The notes under the pieces: generated by a model | What the model was told of the DNA's origin: nothing | Database searches by the model: none | Seen by the model: only the letters and a program-made list of their open reading frames with translations | From: Bifidobacteriaceae bacterium | Lineage (GTDB): Bacteria; Actinomycetota; Actinomycetes; Actinomycetales; WQXJ01 | Direction of reading: 5' to 3' | Assembly (NCBI GenBank): GCA_031270825.1 | Contig: JAISXH010000011.1 | Span: forward strand, 76,231 to 140,230 | Length of the DNA stretch: 64,000 nt | Program-made: the position numbers and the translations under genes | Shown here: positions 34,235 to 43,030 of the stretch, in pieces | Layout of the letters: each line of letters begins with the position of its first letter | How positions within the stretch are numbered: the first letter of the stretch is position 1

Positions 34235-35497
34235 ATGGCAGGTTACGGTCCCCTTGATTCAGCCCGTCTGATCGAGGAGACGGACAAGACCTCCCGGCGC
34301 AGTGAATTCGAGCGTGACCGTGCTCGTCTGCTGCATTCGGCGGCGCTGCGCCGCCTCGGGGCCAAGACCCAAGTGCGAACGCCGTGGCGGCGGCTGGACC
34401 ATCCGACCGGAGACGATTTCATCCGCACCCGGCTGACTCACTCGTTGGAGGTCGCCCAAGTCGGCCGCGAACTGGGAAAGGCCCTCGGCTGCGATCCGGA
34501 CGTGGTGGACACCGCTTGTTTGGCCCACGACTTGGGCCATCCCCCCTTTGGGCACAACGGCGAACGGGCGCTAGCCGAAGTCGCCCGGGCGGCTGGCGGT
34601 TTCGAGGGCAACGCCCAGACGCTGCGGCTGCTCACCCGGCTGGAGGCGAAAGTCTTCGCCGAGGGCCGCTCGTGGGGTTTGAACCTGACCCGGGCGGCGC
34701 TTGACGCCTCGATCAAGTACCCGTGGCGACGCGGTGAGCAGCCGCCTGGCGCCGATCCGGCGAAGTTCGGTGTCTACGAACCGGAGATCGAAGTCTTCAA
34801 ATGGGTCCGCCAAGGCGCGGCGCCGCTGGCGAAATGCGTGGAGGCGCAGGTCATGGACCTGGCCGACGACATCGCCTACTCGGTGCACGACGTCGAAGAC
34901 GGCATCGTGGGCGGGTCTATTTTTCCCCTTGCCCTGACTGGCGGACCGGAACGCCGGGCGGTCGCGGAACTGGCGGCTGAGCGCTACTGGGACGGGCCGC
35001 TGGAAGAACTCGAGGTCGCGTCCAGGCGCCTGACCGGACTGGCTCTGTGGCCGCGCAATTGGGACGGGTCGCGTCAGGCTCTGGCCGGGTTGAAGAACAT
35101 GACCTCGGAGCTGATCGGGCGGTTCGTGGTGGCGGCTCAAACCGCCACCCGCCAACGCTATGGGCCGGGCAGGGCGACCCGATACACCGCCGAGCTGGTG
35201 GTGCCGCCGGAAACGGGCGCGGAGATCGCCGTGCTGAAGGCGTTGGCGGCCCTGTTCGTGATGGCCCCGCGCCAGGAAGACCCGATCTATGTGGATCAGC
35301 GGGCGGTGCTGAAAGAGCTGTTCGGCCACCTGATGGAGGCCGCGCCCGCCTCGCTGCAGCCGGAGTTTCAGGCCGACTTCGTCCAAGCCGACGATGACGT
35401 CGCCAGGACCCGCGTGGTGGTCGACCAGTTGGCGTCGTTGACAGATTCGTCTGCCTTGATCGAACACCGCCGCTTCGCTGTCGGCCGTCCCGACTAG
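34235..35497 (+). CDS. dgt: Deoxyguanosinetriphosphate triphosphohydrolase-like protein
   Basis: A 420-residue HD-domain dNTPase. It removes triphosphate from dNTPs and helps control nucleotide pools. Metal-binding residues are visible: His69 in RLTHSLEV, His98-Asp99 in LAHDLGHPPFGHNGE, and the later DLADDIAYSVHD Asp. Substrate specificity (dGTP or several dNTPs) is not predictable. Its position between dusB and dnaG is common in Actinobacteria. Confidence 0.9.
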   Translation: MAGYGPLDSARLIEETDKTSRRSEFERDRARLLHSAALRRLGAKTQVRTPWRRLDHPTGDDFIRTRLTHSLEVAQVGRELGKALGCDPDVVDTACLAHDLGHPPFGHNGERALAEVARAAGGFEGNAQTLRLLTRLEAKVFAEGRSWGLNLTRAALDASIKYPWRRGEQPPGADPAKFGVYEPEIEVFKWVRQGAAPLAKCVEAQVMDLADDIAYSVHDVEDGIVGGSIFPLALTGGPERRAVAELAAERYWDGPLEELEVASRRLTGLALWPRNWDGSRQALAGLKNMTSELIGRFVVAAQTATRQRYGPGRATRYTAELVVPPETGAEIAVLKALAALFVMAPRQEDPIYVDQRAVLKELFGHLMEAAPASLQPEFQADFVQADDDVARTRVVVDQLASLTDSSALIEHRRFAVGRPD

Positions 35498-35500
35498 GCT
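35495..35500 (+). promoter_or_regulatory. -10 box of a leaderless dnaG transcript
   Basis: TAGGCT lies 8 bases before the GTG at 35509, overlapping the dgt stop codon. No Shine-Dalgarno sequence is present. Confidence 0.45.
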
Positions 35501-35508
35501 TGGGGTCC

Positions 35509-37437
35509 GTGGCTGGGAGGATCATCAAGGCGGACCTCGAGACGGTCCGGGCGGTTGCCCAGATAGACCAGATCGTGGGCGAGCGGGTCAACCTGAAACG
35601 CGCCGGAGTCGGCTCCCTGAAGGGCTTGTGTCCCTTCCACGACGAGCGCACGGCATCGTTCCACGTCCGTCCCCAAGTCGGCCTGTGGCACTGTTTCGGC
35701 TGCGGCGAGGGCGGCGACGCGATCGCTTTCCTGATGAAGGCCGACGCGCTCAGCTTCACCGAGGCGGTCGAGTACCTGGCCGGTCGCTACGGCGTGACCC
35801 TGCACTACGAAGACGCCGCGGTTGGGCGCGAGGCGGACCCGGCTGAGCCGGCGCGGGGCCGGCTGGTGGAAGCCAATCGGCTGGCGGCCGATTACTATGC
35901 CGAGCGCTTGGGCGCCGCGGAGGCCCGTCCGGCGCGCGATTTCCTGCGCTCGCGCAACTTCGACCGGGTGGTGGCCGACCGGTTCGGCGTCGGCTTCGCG
36001 CCCGGCGGCTGGGACAACCTGACTCGCCACCTGCGCGGACGTGGTTTCACGGAGGCCGAACTGGCGGCCTCCGGCCTGACCTCGCCGGGTCGCCAAGGTC
36101 CGGTGGACCGGTTCCGCAACCGTCTGGTCTGGCCGATCCGCGACTTGACCGGGGCGGTGGTCGGCTTTGGGGCGCGGCGCTTGTCCGATGACGACCAGTC
36201 GGCCAAGTACCTGAACACCCCGGAGACGCCCTTGTACCACAAGTCGCAGCTTCTGTACGGCGTCGACTTGGCCAAGAAGGCGATCGCGCGTCAGCGCCGG
36301 GTGGTGGTTGTCGAGGGTTATACCGATGTGATGGCGGCGCACCTTTCCGGCGTCGAGGAGGCGGTGGCGACCTGCGGCACCGCCTTCGGCAACGACCACA
36401 TCCGGGTGGTGCGGCGCCTGCTAGGAGATGTCGGCTCGCCTGCGTCCGGGGTGCAAATGTCCGATGGCGCCTCGATTGGCGGCAAGGTCGTCTTCACCTT
36501 CGACGGCGATCAGGCCGGGCAGAAGGCCGCCATGCGCGCGTTCGGCGAGGAGCAGCGGTTCTATGCCGGCACCTTCGTGGCCGTGGCCCCCCAAGGGCAG
36601 GACCCGTGCGAGCTGTGGGTGAGCCAAGGCGAATCGGCGCTGCGCGAACTGGTCGAAGGCGCCGAACCGATGTTCCGATGGGCCGTGCGGACCACATTGA
36701 AGTCAGTCGATCTGGAAACAGCCGAGGGCAGGGTGGCCGGCATGCGGATGGCGGCCCCGATGGTCGCTGGAATCAGAGATGACGCCTTGCGCCGCGACTA
36801 CACGCGGCTGCTGGCCGGCTGGGTGGGACAGGACGAGGCTCTGGTCCGCCGCGAGGTGGCCTCCGCCCGGTCTGGCCCAGGCGGACGTTCCGGCCGCTCC
36901 GCCGCCGGTGGCGGCCAAGCCGGGCCGGGGCAAGGCTCGGCCAGCGGTCCGGGCCAGCGCTGGCGCTCCCCGGCCGATTCGGTGGGGCGTTCGGAGCATG
37001 ACGCTCTGGCGGCCGTGCTGCAACTGCCGCTGCTGGTTCCCGGCCAATTCGACGACTTGGCCGGAGATGTCTTCCAGGTCCCGGAATTGCGGGCGGTCCA
37101 TGACGCCATTCGCGCCGCCGGCGGCGTGCGGGCGGCGGCTCAGGGAGGCGATCCGGCGGCCTGGATGGCCGAAGTCCGCGAGTTGGCGGCCCCGGCCGTG
37201 GTGGGAGTGGTGGTGGCTTTGGCGGTTGAGGCCCTGCCTGTCCGCGAGGGCGGCGAAGCCGAGTATGTGGCCGGGGTCATCTCAGGGCTTCTCCAGCTGG
37301 GCATCACCCGGCAACTCGGCGACCTGCGGTCACGGTTGGGACGCCTCGACGCCGCCGGTGACGCCGAAGGCCGCCAGGCCGCTCTCGGTCAGATCAACGA
37401 ACTGCTCCGCCGTCGCGACGAACTGCGCTCGGACTGA
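35509..37437 (+). CDS. dnaG: DNA primase
   Basis: A 642-residue primase that makes RNA primers for replication. The N-terminal zinc ribbon has Cys41, His44, Cys62 and Cys65. The catalytic core follows with TOPRIM motifs (VVEGYTDVM, and FTFDGDQAG). An Arg/Gly/Pro-rich linker leads to the C-terminal domain that normally binds DnaB helicase. The GTG at 35509 is chosen from the -10 spacing; a TTG three codons upstream is the alternative. Confidence 0.93.
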   Translation: MAGRIIKADLETVRAVAQIDQIVGERVNLKRAGVGSLKGLCPFHDERTASFHVRPQVGLWHCFGCGEGGDAIAFLMKADALSFTEAVEYLAGRYGVTLHYEDAAVGREADPAEPARGRLVEANRLAADYYAERLGAAEARPARDFLRSRNFDRVVADRFGVGFAPGGWDNLTRHLRGRGFTEAELAASGLTSPGRQGPVDRFRNRLVWPIRDLTGAVVGFGARRLSDDDQSAKYLNTPETPLYHKSQLLYGVDLAKKAIARQRRVVVVEGYTDVMAAHLSGVEEAVATCGTAFGNDHIRVVRRLLGDVGSPASGVQMSDGASIGGKVVFTFDGDQAGQKAAMRAFGEEQRFYAGTFVAVAPQGQDPCELWVSQGESALRELVEGAEPMFRWAVRTTLKSVDLETAEGRVAGMRMAAPMVAGIRDDALRRDYTRLLAGWVGQDEALVRREVASARSGPGGRSGRSAAGGGQAGPGQGSASGPGQRWRSPADSVGRSEHDALAAVLQLPLLVPGQFDDLAGDVFQVPELRAVHDAIRAAGGVRAAAQGGDPAAWMAEVRELAAPAVVGVVVALAVEALPVREGGEAEYVAGVISGLLQLGITRQLGDLRSRLGRLDAAGDAEGRQAALGQINELLRRRDELRSD

Positions 37438-37498
37438 CGGCGGCGTGTCCCGGCCGGGATGCCTGCGGCTGGTCCGGGAGCGTCGGCGGGGATCGGGG

Positions 37499-37804
37499 TC
37501 AGACCTCGTCAGGGGGGAACCCGCCCGGTTCGGCCGGCCGCTTCCCGTGCTGCTTCTCCCAGCTGGACAACTGTTGCTCTAGAGCCTTCATCAGTTCGAA
37601 GACCTGGGCTGGGGGAATTCGCACACGGGCCCCGACGACCGCCGTCAGGACCACATGTCCGGATTCGCGGCGGGGCGGTTCCAACAGGGCTGCGAAGTCG
37701 AGCACGAACGCATCGTTGGTGTGCCAAGCGCGGACGAAATCTGCGTAGACGCCGCTTTCCAACTTGGGCGGAAGCTTGATCTGGATGCGCTGCTCAGTTG
37801 TCAT
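37499..37804 (-). CDS. DUF3467 family protein
   Basis: A 101-residue small protein matching the DUF3467 pattern: KLPPKLESGVYADF, FVLDFA, and a C-terminal helix after IPPAQVFELMKALEQQL. Its function is unknown. The ATG at 37804 is chosen; TAGGAT lies 6 bases before it, so the transcript may be leaderless. It converges on dnaG and is divergent from the conserved unknown gene at 37903. Confidence 0.75.
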   Translation of the reverse strand: MTTEQRIQIKLPPKLESGVYADFVRAWHTNDAFVLDFAALLEPPRRESGHVVLTAVVGARVRIPPAQVFELMKALEQQLSSWEKQHGKRPAEPGGFPPDEV

Positions 37805-37890
37805 GGCCAAATCCTAGCGACCCGTTCAGGGCGACTCGTCACCAGGGAGGCTCCGTCGAGCCGCGGGCCGGCCGGAGCGCCGGCCCCAGG

Positions 37891-37896
37891 TAAGGT
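37891..37896 (+). promoter_or_regulatory. -10 box of a leaderless transcript
   Basis: TAAGGT lies 6 bases before the ATG at 37903, with no Shine-Dalgarno sequence. Confidence 0.4.
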
Positions 37897-37902
37897 GGCC
37901 CA

Positions 37903-38415
37903 ATGGTCTACGTGCCCATCGACAAACCTCCCGGCCATCTGATCAGCGCGCTCGGCCAGCCGCCGCAATCGAAGATTTTGGCGGCGATCGCCTTGCCCGA
38001 TGCCGCCACCTGGCTTATCGCCACAACCTTCGGTTTCGGCGTGGCCAGCGCCGAGCATCAGGAGTTCCATCCTTGGGACCAAATCGAGCGCGCCAAGCTT
38101 CAGGCCGAGGCAGGCGTCCTGGCGATCACTTACGCCGACACCCGCGAAACGGACGAGTTCTCGCTGCGACCGAAAGACAAGCGTTTCGCGTCGATCGTGA
38201 ACGAGCGCGTGCGCGCTTCGGTGATCGAAGTCGAACACGTGCCCGTCGGGGCCGGCCACGTCGCCGTGGCGCTTCGGCGCCGGCCATCGGATCAGTCCGT
38301 CTATCTCCAGGAGTTGCCATCCTCCGGTGTTGACCCGGAGGCCGCCGCCCCCTTGGTGCGGGCCGCCCGAGCCCGCCTGGGCGATGCCGCCGGGCTTCCG
38401 ACCGGCACCTGGTAA
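37903..38415 (+). CDS. Conserved actinobacterial protein of unknown function
   Basis: A 170-residue protein with no signal peptide or membrane helix. The body looks like a mixed alpha/beta fold; the WDQIERAKLQAEAGVLAITYAD segment, and the conserved Arg and Asp residues around it, recall PH-like or DUF-type actinobacterial proteins, but I do not recognise a function. It lies 15 bases before the tRNA-Asn gene. A leaderless start is likely. Confidence 0.65.
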   Translation: MVYVPIDKPPGHLISALGQPPQSKILAAIALPDAATWLIATTFGFGVASAEHQEFHPWDQIERAKLQAEAGVLAITYADTRETDEFSLRPKDKRFASIVNERVRASVIEVEHVPVGAGHVAVALRRRPSDQSVYLQELPSSGVDPEAAAPLVRAARARLGDAAGLPTGTW

Positions 38416-38430
38416 GCTGTACCGCGCCTT

Positions 38431-38506
38431 TCCCGGCTAGCTCAATCGGCAGAGCATCTGACTGTTAATCAGAGGGTTACTGGTTCGAGTCCAGTGCCGG
38501 GAGCCA
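38431..38506 (+). tRNA. tRNA-Asn (GTT)
   Basis: A full cloverleaf: acceptor TCCCGGC/GCCGGGA, D-arm GCTC/GAGC, anticodon stem TCTGA/TCAGA with loop CTGTTAA (anticodon GTT), and T-arm ACTGG/CCAGT with TTCGAGT. The discriminator is G at 38503 and the CCA end is encoded at 38504-38506. Confidence 0.96.
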
Positions 38507-38611
38507 CCCGTAAACCGTTCCTGGCCTGCGGAAACAAGGATGATTCTGGAACCCGGGTTGACCGCTGGCAGCCACCTTCGCCTGGGGGCGAACCGGAGCG
38601 GCAGCGGGTGC

Positions 38612-38685
38612 GGGCCAGTAGCTCAGCCGGTCAGAGCAACGGACTCATAATCCGTCGGTCGTGGGTTCAAGCCCCACCTGGCCCA
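38612..38685 (+). tRNA. tRNA-Met (CAT), elongator or Ile2
   Basis: A cloverleaf: acceptor GGGCCAG/CTGGCCC, anticodon stem ACGGA/TCCGT with loop CTCATAA (anticodon CAT), and T-arm GTGGG/CCCAC. The first pair is G-C, so it is not initiator tRNA. An elongator Met tRNA is most likely; a lysidine-modified Ile2 tRNA cannot be excluded. CCA is not encoded. Confidence 0.92.
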
Positions 38686-39084
38686 CATCCCCGGCTCACT
38701 CGAACCCCTGACCAGCGAAAACGCTTGGCCGCGTTGGCCGCGCGGCTCGTCTCGCAGCCGAAATTGCACCTTTGTCGCCCATTCGTTGCACGTGGCGCCG
38801 GGCAGCGGTCGCGTGGTTTGGCATCGGATCACATGTCTGGCGCGGGTTGCCGCGCTGGCGGCGGGGTGCCGCCGCCTGCTGAGCGCGCTCCGCGGCTTGC
38901 TAAGTCGGGTGCCCGTTCCATCGCGTTTCCAAGGGCCTGCGCTTTTCGCGCCTGTGGTAAAGTCCCTGCTGCGAAACGACACATGTAGTGCTGCGGCACG
39001 TAAACCTGATCACGGCACGCGGCCTTGCATGGTGTCTGTTCTGTCGCCGGTGCGTTGCCGAGCGCCGGGAAAGACGAGAACATC
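38686..39084. other. Intergenic region before the MFS-CBS gene
   Basis: About 400 bases without a supportable gene. The open frames on both strands lack recognisable features. It should contain the promoter of the MFS gene, but no clear -35/-10 pair was found. Confidence 0.55.
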
Positions 39085-40977
39085 TTGACCACCTCTGTTC
39101 GGCGGCGCTCCAGGCCATTGATCGCGGTAGCGGCCTTCGCCGCTTTCCTGGCCACCTTCAACGAAACTTATCTGAACGTCGCGTTCACGCCCATCATGGA
39201 AGCATGGGGGGTGAGCGTCCCGACTGTGCAGTGGTTGGCGACCGGTTACATGCTGGGCGCCGCGGTGATGGTGCCGGTGTCCGCGTTCGCCTACCGATCC
39301 GTGCCGACCCGGCCGCTGTTTGTCGGGACTGTCGCCGCGCTCGTCGCGGGCAGTGTGATCGGCGCCCTCGCGCCGAACTTCGCCGTGCTGCTGGCGGGAC
39401 GGGTGGTGCAGGCGCTGGCCACTGGCCTGTTGATTCCGATCGGCATGAACATCACCATCCAAACCGCCCCCCGGAACAAGCTGGGCGCCTACATGGGGGT
39501 CATGGGGGCGATGACGACGCTTGGGCCGTCCTCCAGCGTGATAGTCGCCGGGGGCCTGCTGTCGGTCGCCGACTGGAGGGTCCTGTTCTGGGTGTTCGCC
39601 GGCCTGTCCTCGCTGTGCCTGCTGGCCGGCGCGGCCTGGCTCCGCGACATCGCCGAACTCACCAAACCCCGGCTCGACCCGGCGTCGGTCGCGCTGATCG
39701 GGTTGGGACTGGTGGGGCTGCTGTACGGCGTCTCGACCGTTTTCTCCGGGAACCTCTTGCCGGCCGCGGTCGCCATCGGCGGCGCGGCGGTCTGCCTGGT
39801 GCTGTTCTGGCGCCGTCAGCAGCGGCTGGAGCAGCCGTTGATCGACCTCCGGCCCCTGCGGGTGGACGCGTTCCGGGTCGCAGTCGCGATCAACATGGCG
39901 GCTCTGATCGTGATCTTCGCGATGAACATAGTGATACCCATGTACATGCAATCCGTTCTCGGCGTGCCCTCCCTGTCGGCGGCGTTGGTGTTGTTCCCGG
40001 CGATCGCGCTGTCCTGCGTGCTGTCGCCGGTCGCCGGGCGCCTTTACGACCGGCATGGGCCGGTCGCGTTGCTCCTCACCGGGTTCGCCATGATAGCCGC
40101 GTGCGCCGTCGCCCTGTCTGTGCTGATCCACTCCGCGCCCCTGCCGGTGCTGGCGCTGCTGCACATGCCGGTCATCGGCGGATCGGCGCTCATCATCGGC
40201 CCCGTCCAGAGCTTCGCCTTGTCCCGCCTCGAGCCCGAGCTTCACCCCCACGGGGTCACCATCCTGAGCACCGGCTTCCAAGTGGCCGGCTGCGTCGGCT
40301 CGGCCGCTTTCACCGGCATCTACGCGGCCGTTGGCGCTTTCCGAGTCGCCGCCGGCGAAAGCCCTTCCCGCGCGGCCACCGCGGGCTTTCTCGCCGCCGG
40401 CCTCACCGCGGCCGGCGTCGCCTTGATCGGCCTGGCCCTGGCCGTCCGGATATGGAAGGCCGCCGGCTCCCCCGCGCGGCCGACGCGCCGGCACGCGGTC
40501 ACGGTCGCGGACATCATGAAGACCGACGTGTGGACCTTGACAACCGATCAGACCGTCGGCGACGCGTTGCGCCTCCTGACCGACAAGGGAATCTCCGGCG
40601 CCCCCGTCGTGAACACCGCCAGCGGGGTCGTCGGCTTCCTGTCCGATGGCGACATCCTCCGGCACTTGGCCGCACAGCATCCCGCGTTCGCGTCCGCGTG
40701 GTCGTTCATAACGGAGTCCCGCACCGACGACTTCGGCCAGGCGGTCGCGGAAGTGATGAACCTGCCCGTCGCCGAACTCGCCATTCGCCACGTCGTCAGT
40801 CTGGAAAGCGCCACCGACCTCAGCGAAGCCTCCAGGATCCTCACCGACCACCACCTGCGCAAAGCGCCCGTCTGCGATCACGGTCGCCTCGTCGGCGTCA
40901 TCAACCGCTCCAACATCACGCACTACGCCGTCCGCACCTACCTCGACCAGCGGGCCGAGACACCACACGCAGACTGA
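39085..40977 (+). CDS. MFS drug-efflux-type transporter fused to a CBS-domain pair
   Basis: A protein of about 630 residues. Residues 1-470 form a DHA2/EmrB-QacA-type major facilitator with about 14 helices (NETYLNVAFTPIM, GRVVQALATGLLIPIGMN motif C-like region). Residues about 473-625 are two CBS motifs (DIMKTDVWTL, VGDALRLLTDKGISGAPVV, VVGFLSDGDIL, then LRKAPVCDHGRLVGVINRSNI), which usually bind adenine nucleotides and gate the attached protein. Efflux may therefore be controlled by energy state or a dinucleotide signal; this is inference. The start is uncertain (TTG at 39085 or 39025). GCG/CGC-rich codon use looks different from the neighbours, possibly transferred. Confidence 0.8.
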   Translation: MTTSVRRRSRPLIAVAAFAAFLATFNETYLNVAFTPIMEAWGVSVPTVQWLATGYMLGAAVMVPVSAFAYRSVPTRPLFVGTVAALVAGSVIGALAPNFAVLLAGRVVQALATGLLIPIGMNITIQTAPRNKLGAYMGVMGAMTTLGPSSSVIVAGGLLSVADWRVLFWVFAGLSSLCLLAGAAWLRDIAELTKPRLDPASVALIGLGLVGLLYGVSTVFSGNLLPAAVAIGGAAVCLVLFWRRQQRLEQPLIDLRPLRVDAFRVAVAINMAALIVIFAMNIVIPMYMQSVLGVPSLSAALVLFPAIALSCVLSPVAGRLYDRHGPVALLLTGFAMIAACAVALSVLIHSAPLPVLALLHMPVIGGSALIIGPVQSFALSRLEPELHPHGVTILSTGFQVAGCVGSAAFTGIYAAVGAFRVAAGESPSRAATAGFLAAGLTAAGVALIGLALAVRIWKAAGSPARPTRRHAVTVADIMKTDVWTLTTDQTVGDALRLLTDKGISGAPVVNTASGVVGFLSDGDILRHLAAQHPAFASAWSFITESRTDDFGQAVAEVMNLPVAELAIRHVVSLESATDLSEASRILTDHHLRKAPVCDHGRLVGVINRSNITHYAVRTYLDQRAETPHAD

Positions 40978-41063
40978 TCAGCCTGCAACAACACGTCAAA
41001 GCCAACTAGAGTGCCACGGGCCCGTGATCGTCCGGCTCATAGCGCGGTGACGCCGCCTGAGAC

Positions 41064-41158
41064 CTTGGCTCCGGAACCATCGCCGCCGCTCCTGTGCGGC
41101 GGCGAGCCCCCTGGAGGTGAGAGGCCTGCGACCAGATCCCTCCTCTCCGGGAGCCAAG
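41064..41158. ncRNA. Candidate structured RNA with a three-way junction
   Basis: P1 pairs CTTGGCTCCGGA (41064-41075) with TCC-G-GGAGCCAAG (41146-41158, one bulge). Inside it, P2 is a perfect 10-base stem TCGCCGCCGC/GCGGCGGCGA (41080-41105, loop TCCTGT), and P3 can pair GGAGG (41113-41117) with CCTCC (41139-41143). It lies between the 3' ends of convergent transporter genes, so it is not an obvious 5' riboswitch. The strand is undetermined and no known RNA family was recognised. Confidence 0.4.
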
Positions 41159-41278
41159 AATAGCCGGTCATGCCCACACGTCTCGCATCAAGGCTCTTGG
41201 CGGGGCGGGTCGCCCACCTATCGGGCAAAGCTCGAAGCCTGCTGCCGCTCAATCTCCGCTGTGTCCTGGCTGATCGGG

Positions 41279-42250
41279 TCAGTCGGCCGGGGGAGCGGGG
41301 CCGGTAGGAGAGCCGTTTGAAGGCGGCGGCAGGGGGTTCCGGGGACGGGTGGTGCGGGTCGGGCGCGATGGGGGGCCGAGTTGCGACAGGATGATCCCGG
41401 CCATCATCAGGCCGGCGCCGAGGTAGCCCCGCGGGCCCATGTTCTCGTGCAGAATGATCGCGCCGCCGAGCGCGCCGAAGACTGTCTCAAGCGACATGAT
41501 CAGGGCGGCTGGAGTGGGCGCGGCGTCGCGTTGGGCCAGGATCTGGAAGGTGTAGGCCAACCCGACCGAGATCAGGCCGCCATAAAGAACCGGGATCAGG
41601 GCCAGGTCAAGCCCCGCGAACGGGCGGCGGTCGGCGATCAGGGCCATGATGGCCGAAGTCAGCGCGCAGAACCCGAACTGCGAGCAGGCGAAACGGAGCG
41701 CCGGCAGGCGCCCGGCGTAGTGGTCCACGGCCAAGATCTGAGCCGCGAAGCAGACGGCCGAGATCATCACCAGGCCGTCGCCCCGAGCGAAGCTGAAAGT
41801 GTCGGTGATGGCCACTAGGTACAGGCCGACCAGCGCCAACGCGATCCCGCCAACGGTCAGCCAGCGCAGCTTCAAGCCCATGAAGGCGCCGAACACCGGC
41901 ACGAGCACCAAGTAGAGGCCGGTCACGAAGGCGGCGTTGCCCGCGGTGGTGTCCGGCATCGCCGCCTGCTGCAGCCCGGCGGCTGCGGTGAGCATGGTTC
42001 CGCTCAACAGCCCCGGCAACAGCACTGATCGGGTCAGGCGCCGCCGCCGTGCCCGGTCGATCCGCCGCCGGCGGTCCAGGACCATCACGACCGCGCCGAT
42101 CATGGCCGCGCCGAGGGCGAACCGAACCGCGTTGAAGGTGAAGGGACCGACGTGCTCGGCGCCCTCTTTCTGGGCGGTGAAGGCCAGGCCCCACAGCAGC
42201 GCGGCCGCGAAGAGGAGCGCGTTGGCGCGGATCAGGCGTGGGTTCGGCAA
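41279..42250 (-). CDS. EamA/DMT-family transporter
   Basis: A 323-residue drug/metabolite transporter with ten membrane helices in two EamA repeats (ALLWGLAFTAQKEGAEHVGPFTFNAVRF and the later LETVFGALGGAIILHENMGPRGYLGAGLMMAGIIL). The C-terminus is a Pro/Arg/Thr-rich cytoplasmic tail. It probably exports small metabolites or amino acids. The TTG at 42250 lacks an obvious ribosome-binding site, so the start is not secure. Confidence 0.83.
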   Translation of the reverse strand: MPNPRLIRANALLFAAALLWGLAFTAQKEGAEHVGPFTFNAVRFALGAAMIGAVVMVLDRRRRIDRARRRRLTRSVLLPGLLSGTMLTAAAGLQQAAMPDTTAGNAAFVTGLYLVLVPVFGAFMGLKLRWLTVGGIALALVGLYLVAITDTFSFARGDGLVMISAVCFAAQILAVDHYAGRLPALRFACSQFGFCALTSAIMALIADRRPFAGLDLALIPVLYGGLISVGLAYTFQILAQRDAAPTPAALIMSLETVFGALGGAIILHENMGPRGYLGAGLMMAGIILSQLGPPSRPTRTTRPRNPLPPPSNGSPTGPAPPAD

Positions 42251-42640
42251 AGGAGGTCGGCCTCAGGTCTCGGCAGGTTGTCGGTTGCACGATGCCGTCT
42301 GCCACGTCCGCGCACCGTACCCCGACCCGCCGGGACAGGCGACCGCGAGGCGCGGGAAGACACCGGGCCAACCCAGGCTACCCCGCCGACGGGGCGCCCC
42401 CAGACCGGGGGGAGTTGGGGACCGGCGGACGGCCGTGTTAGGTTGAAACGGAGGTGTGGATGGAAAGGTTCCATCCCATGCCGGCGCCACATCCCCCGGC
42501 GCAGTGCACCGGGCCTCGACAAGCTGAGATCTTGCCGAAGAGGTGACGGGAGATTGTTGATCTGCCAGGCGACGGGGTCTATCCGGCCGGACACGGCCCG
42601 AGGGGCGCGAGCCCGCCTGCGGCCGGGATCGCGGCGCAGC
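42251..42640. other. Intergenic region with a possible small ORF
   Basis: About 390 bases between the DMT transporter start and the thioesterase stop. The only supportable item is the small reading frame at 42460-42546 with its own promoter-like and ribosome-binding signals. Confidence 0.5.
42460..42546 (+). CDS. Possible 28-residue peptide
   Basis: ATG at 42460 follows GGAGG by about 6 bases. Upstream are TAGGTT and, 18 bases further, TTGGGG, resembling -10 and -35 boxes. The peptide is Pro/Arg-rich (starts MERFHPMPAPHPP) with one Cys. No same-strand gene follows directly, so a classical leader-peptide role is not supported. It may be chance. Confidence 0.25.
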   Translation: MERFHPMPAPHPPAQCTGPRQAEILPKR

Positions 42641-43030
42641 TCAGCGGGCGCCGCGGTCGAGCAGCATGTTGGTGATGCGAACGGTCGCGACCAGGCGGCC
42701 GGAATCGTCTTCCATCGCCACTTCATGACTGGTCAGATGTTCGCCCAAATGGAGCGGGCGGGCGGTGCCGGTGACATGGCCGTCGCGAACGCCCAGATAG
42801 TGGGTGATGTTGAGATCCACTCCGACCGCGATCCGGCCTTGGCCGGAAGCGTGTTCAGTGGCGGCCAAAGATCCCAACGTCTCGCCCAGCGCGGCCGTCG
42901 CTCCGCCGTGCAAGCGGCCGAAGGGCTGGCGGTTGCCGGCCACGGGCATGCGCCCCACCAGATGGTCGGGCGATTGATCGAGGATCTCAATGCCGAGTTT
43001 GGAGGCCAGTTCTCCCAGGTTCAAGTCCAC
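42641..43030 (-). CDS. Hotdog-fold thioesterase (PaaI type)
   Basis: A 129-residue acyl-CoA thioesterase-like protein with the PaaI pattern: a GRLHGGATAALGETLGS helix, VGVDLNITHYLG, and VTGTARPLHLG strands. It hydrolyses aryl- or acyl-CoA esters, possibly 1,4-dihydroxy-2-naphthoyl-CoA in menaquinone synthesis or phenylacetate-type CoA esters. The GTG start has TATCCT 7 bases upstream, so it is probably leaderless. It is divergent from the aldehyde-dehydrogenase-like gene, only 17 bases away. Confidence 0.82.
   Translation of the reverse strand: MDLNLGELASKLGIEILDQSPDHLVGRMPVAGNRQPFGRLHGGATAALGETLGSLAATEHASGQGRIAVGVDLNITHYLGVRDGHVTGTARPLHLGEHLTSHEVAMEDDSGRLVATVRITNMLLDRGAR

Noticed and set aside
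39010-40968. A 652-codon open frame on the minus strand
   Set aside because: It mirrors the MFS-CBS gene. The composition is His/Asp/Arg/Gly-rich without domains, as expected from antisense of high-GC DNA. A third long frame on the plus strand over the same stretch is likewise a shadow.
41064-41158. A 5' riboswitch for one of the transporters
   Set aside because: The structure lies at the 3' ends of both neighbouring genes, so it cannot be a leader of either; it is kept only as a structured RNA candidate.
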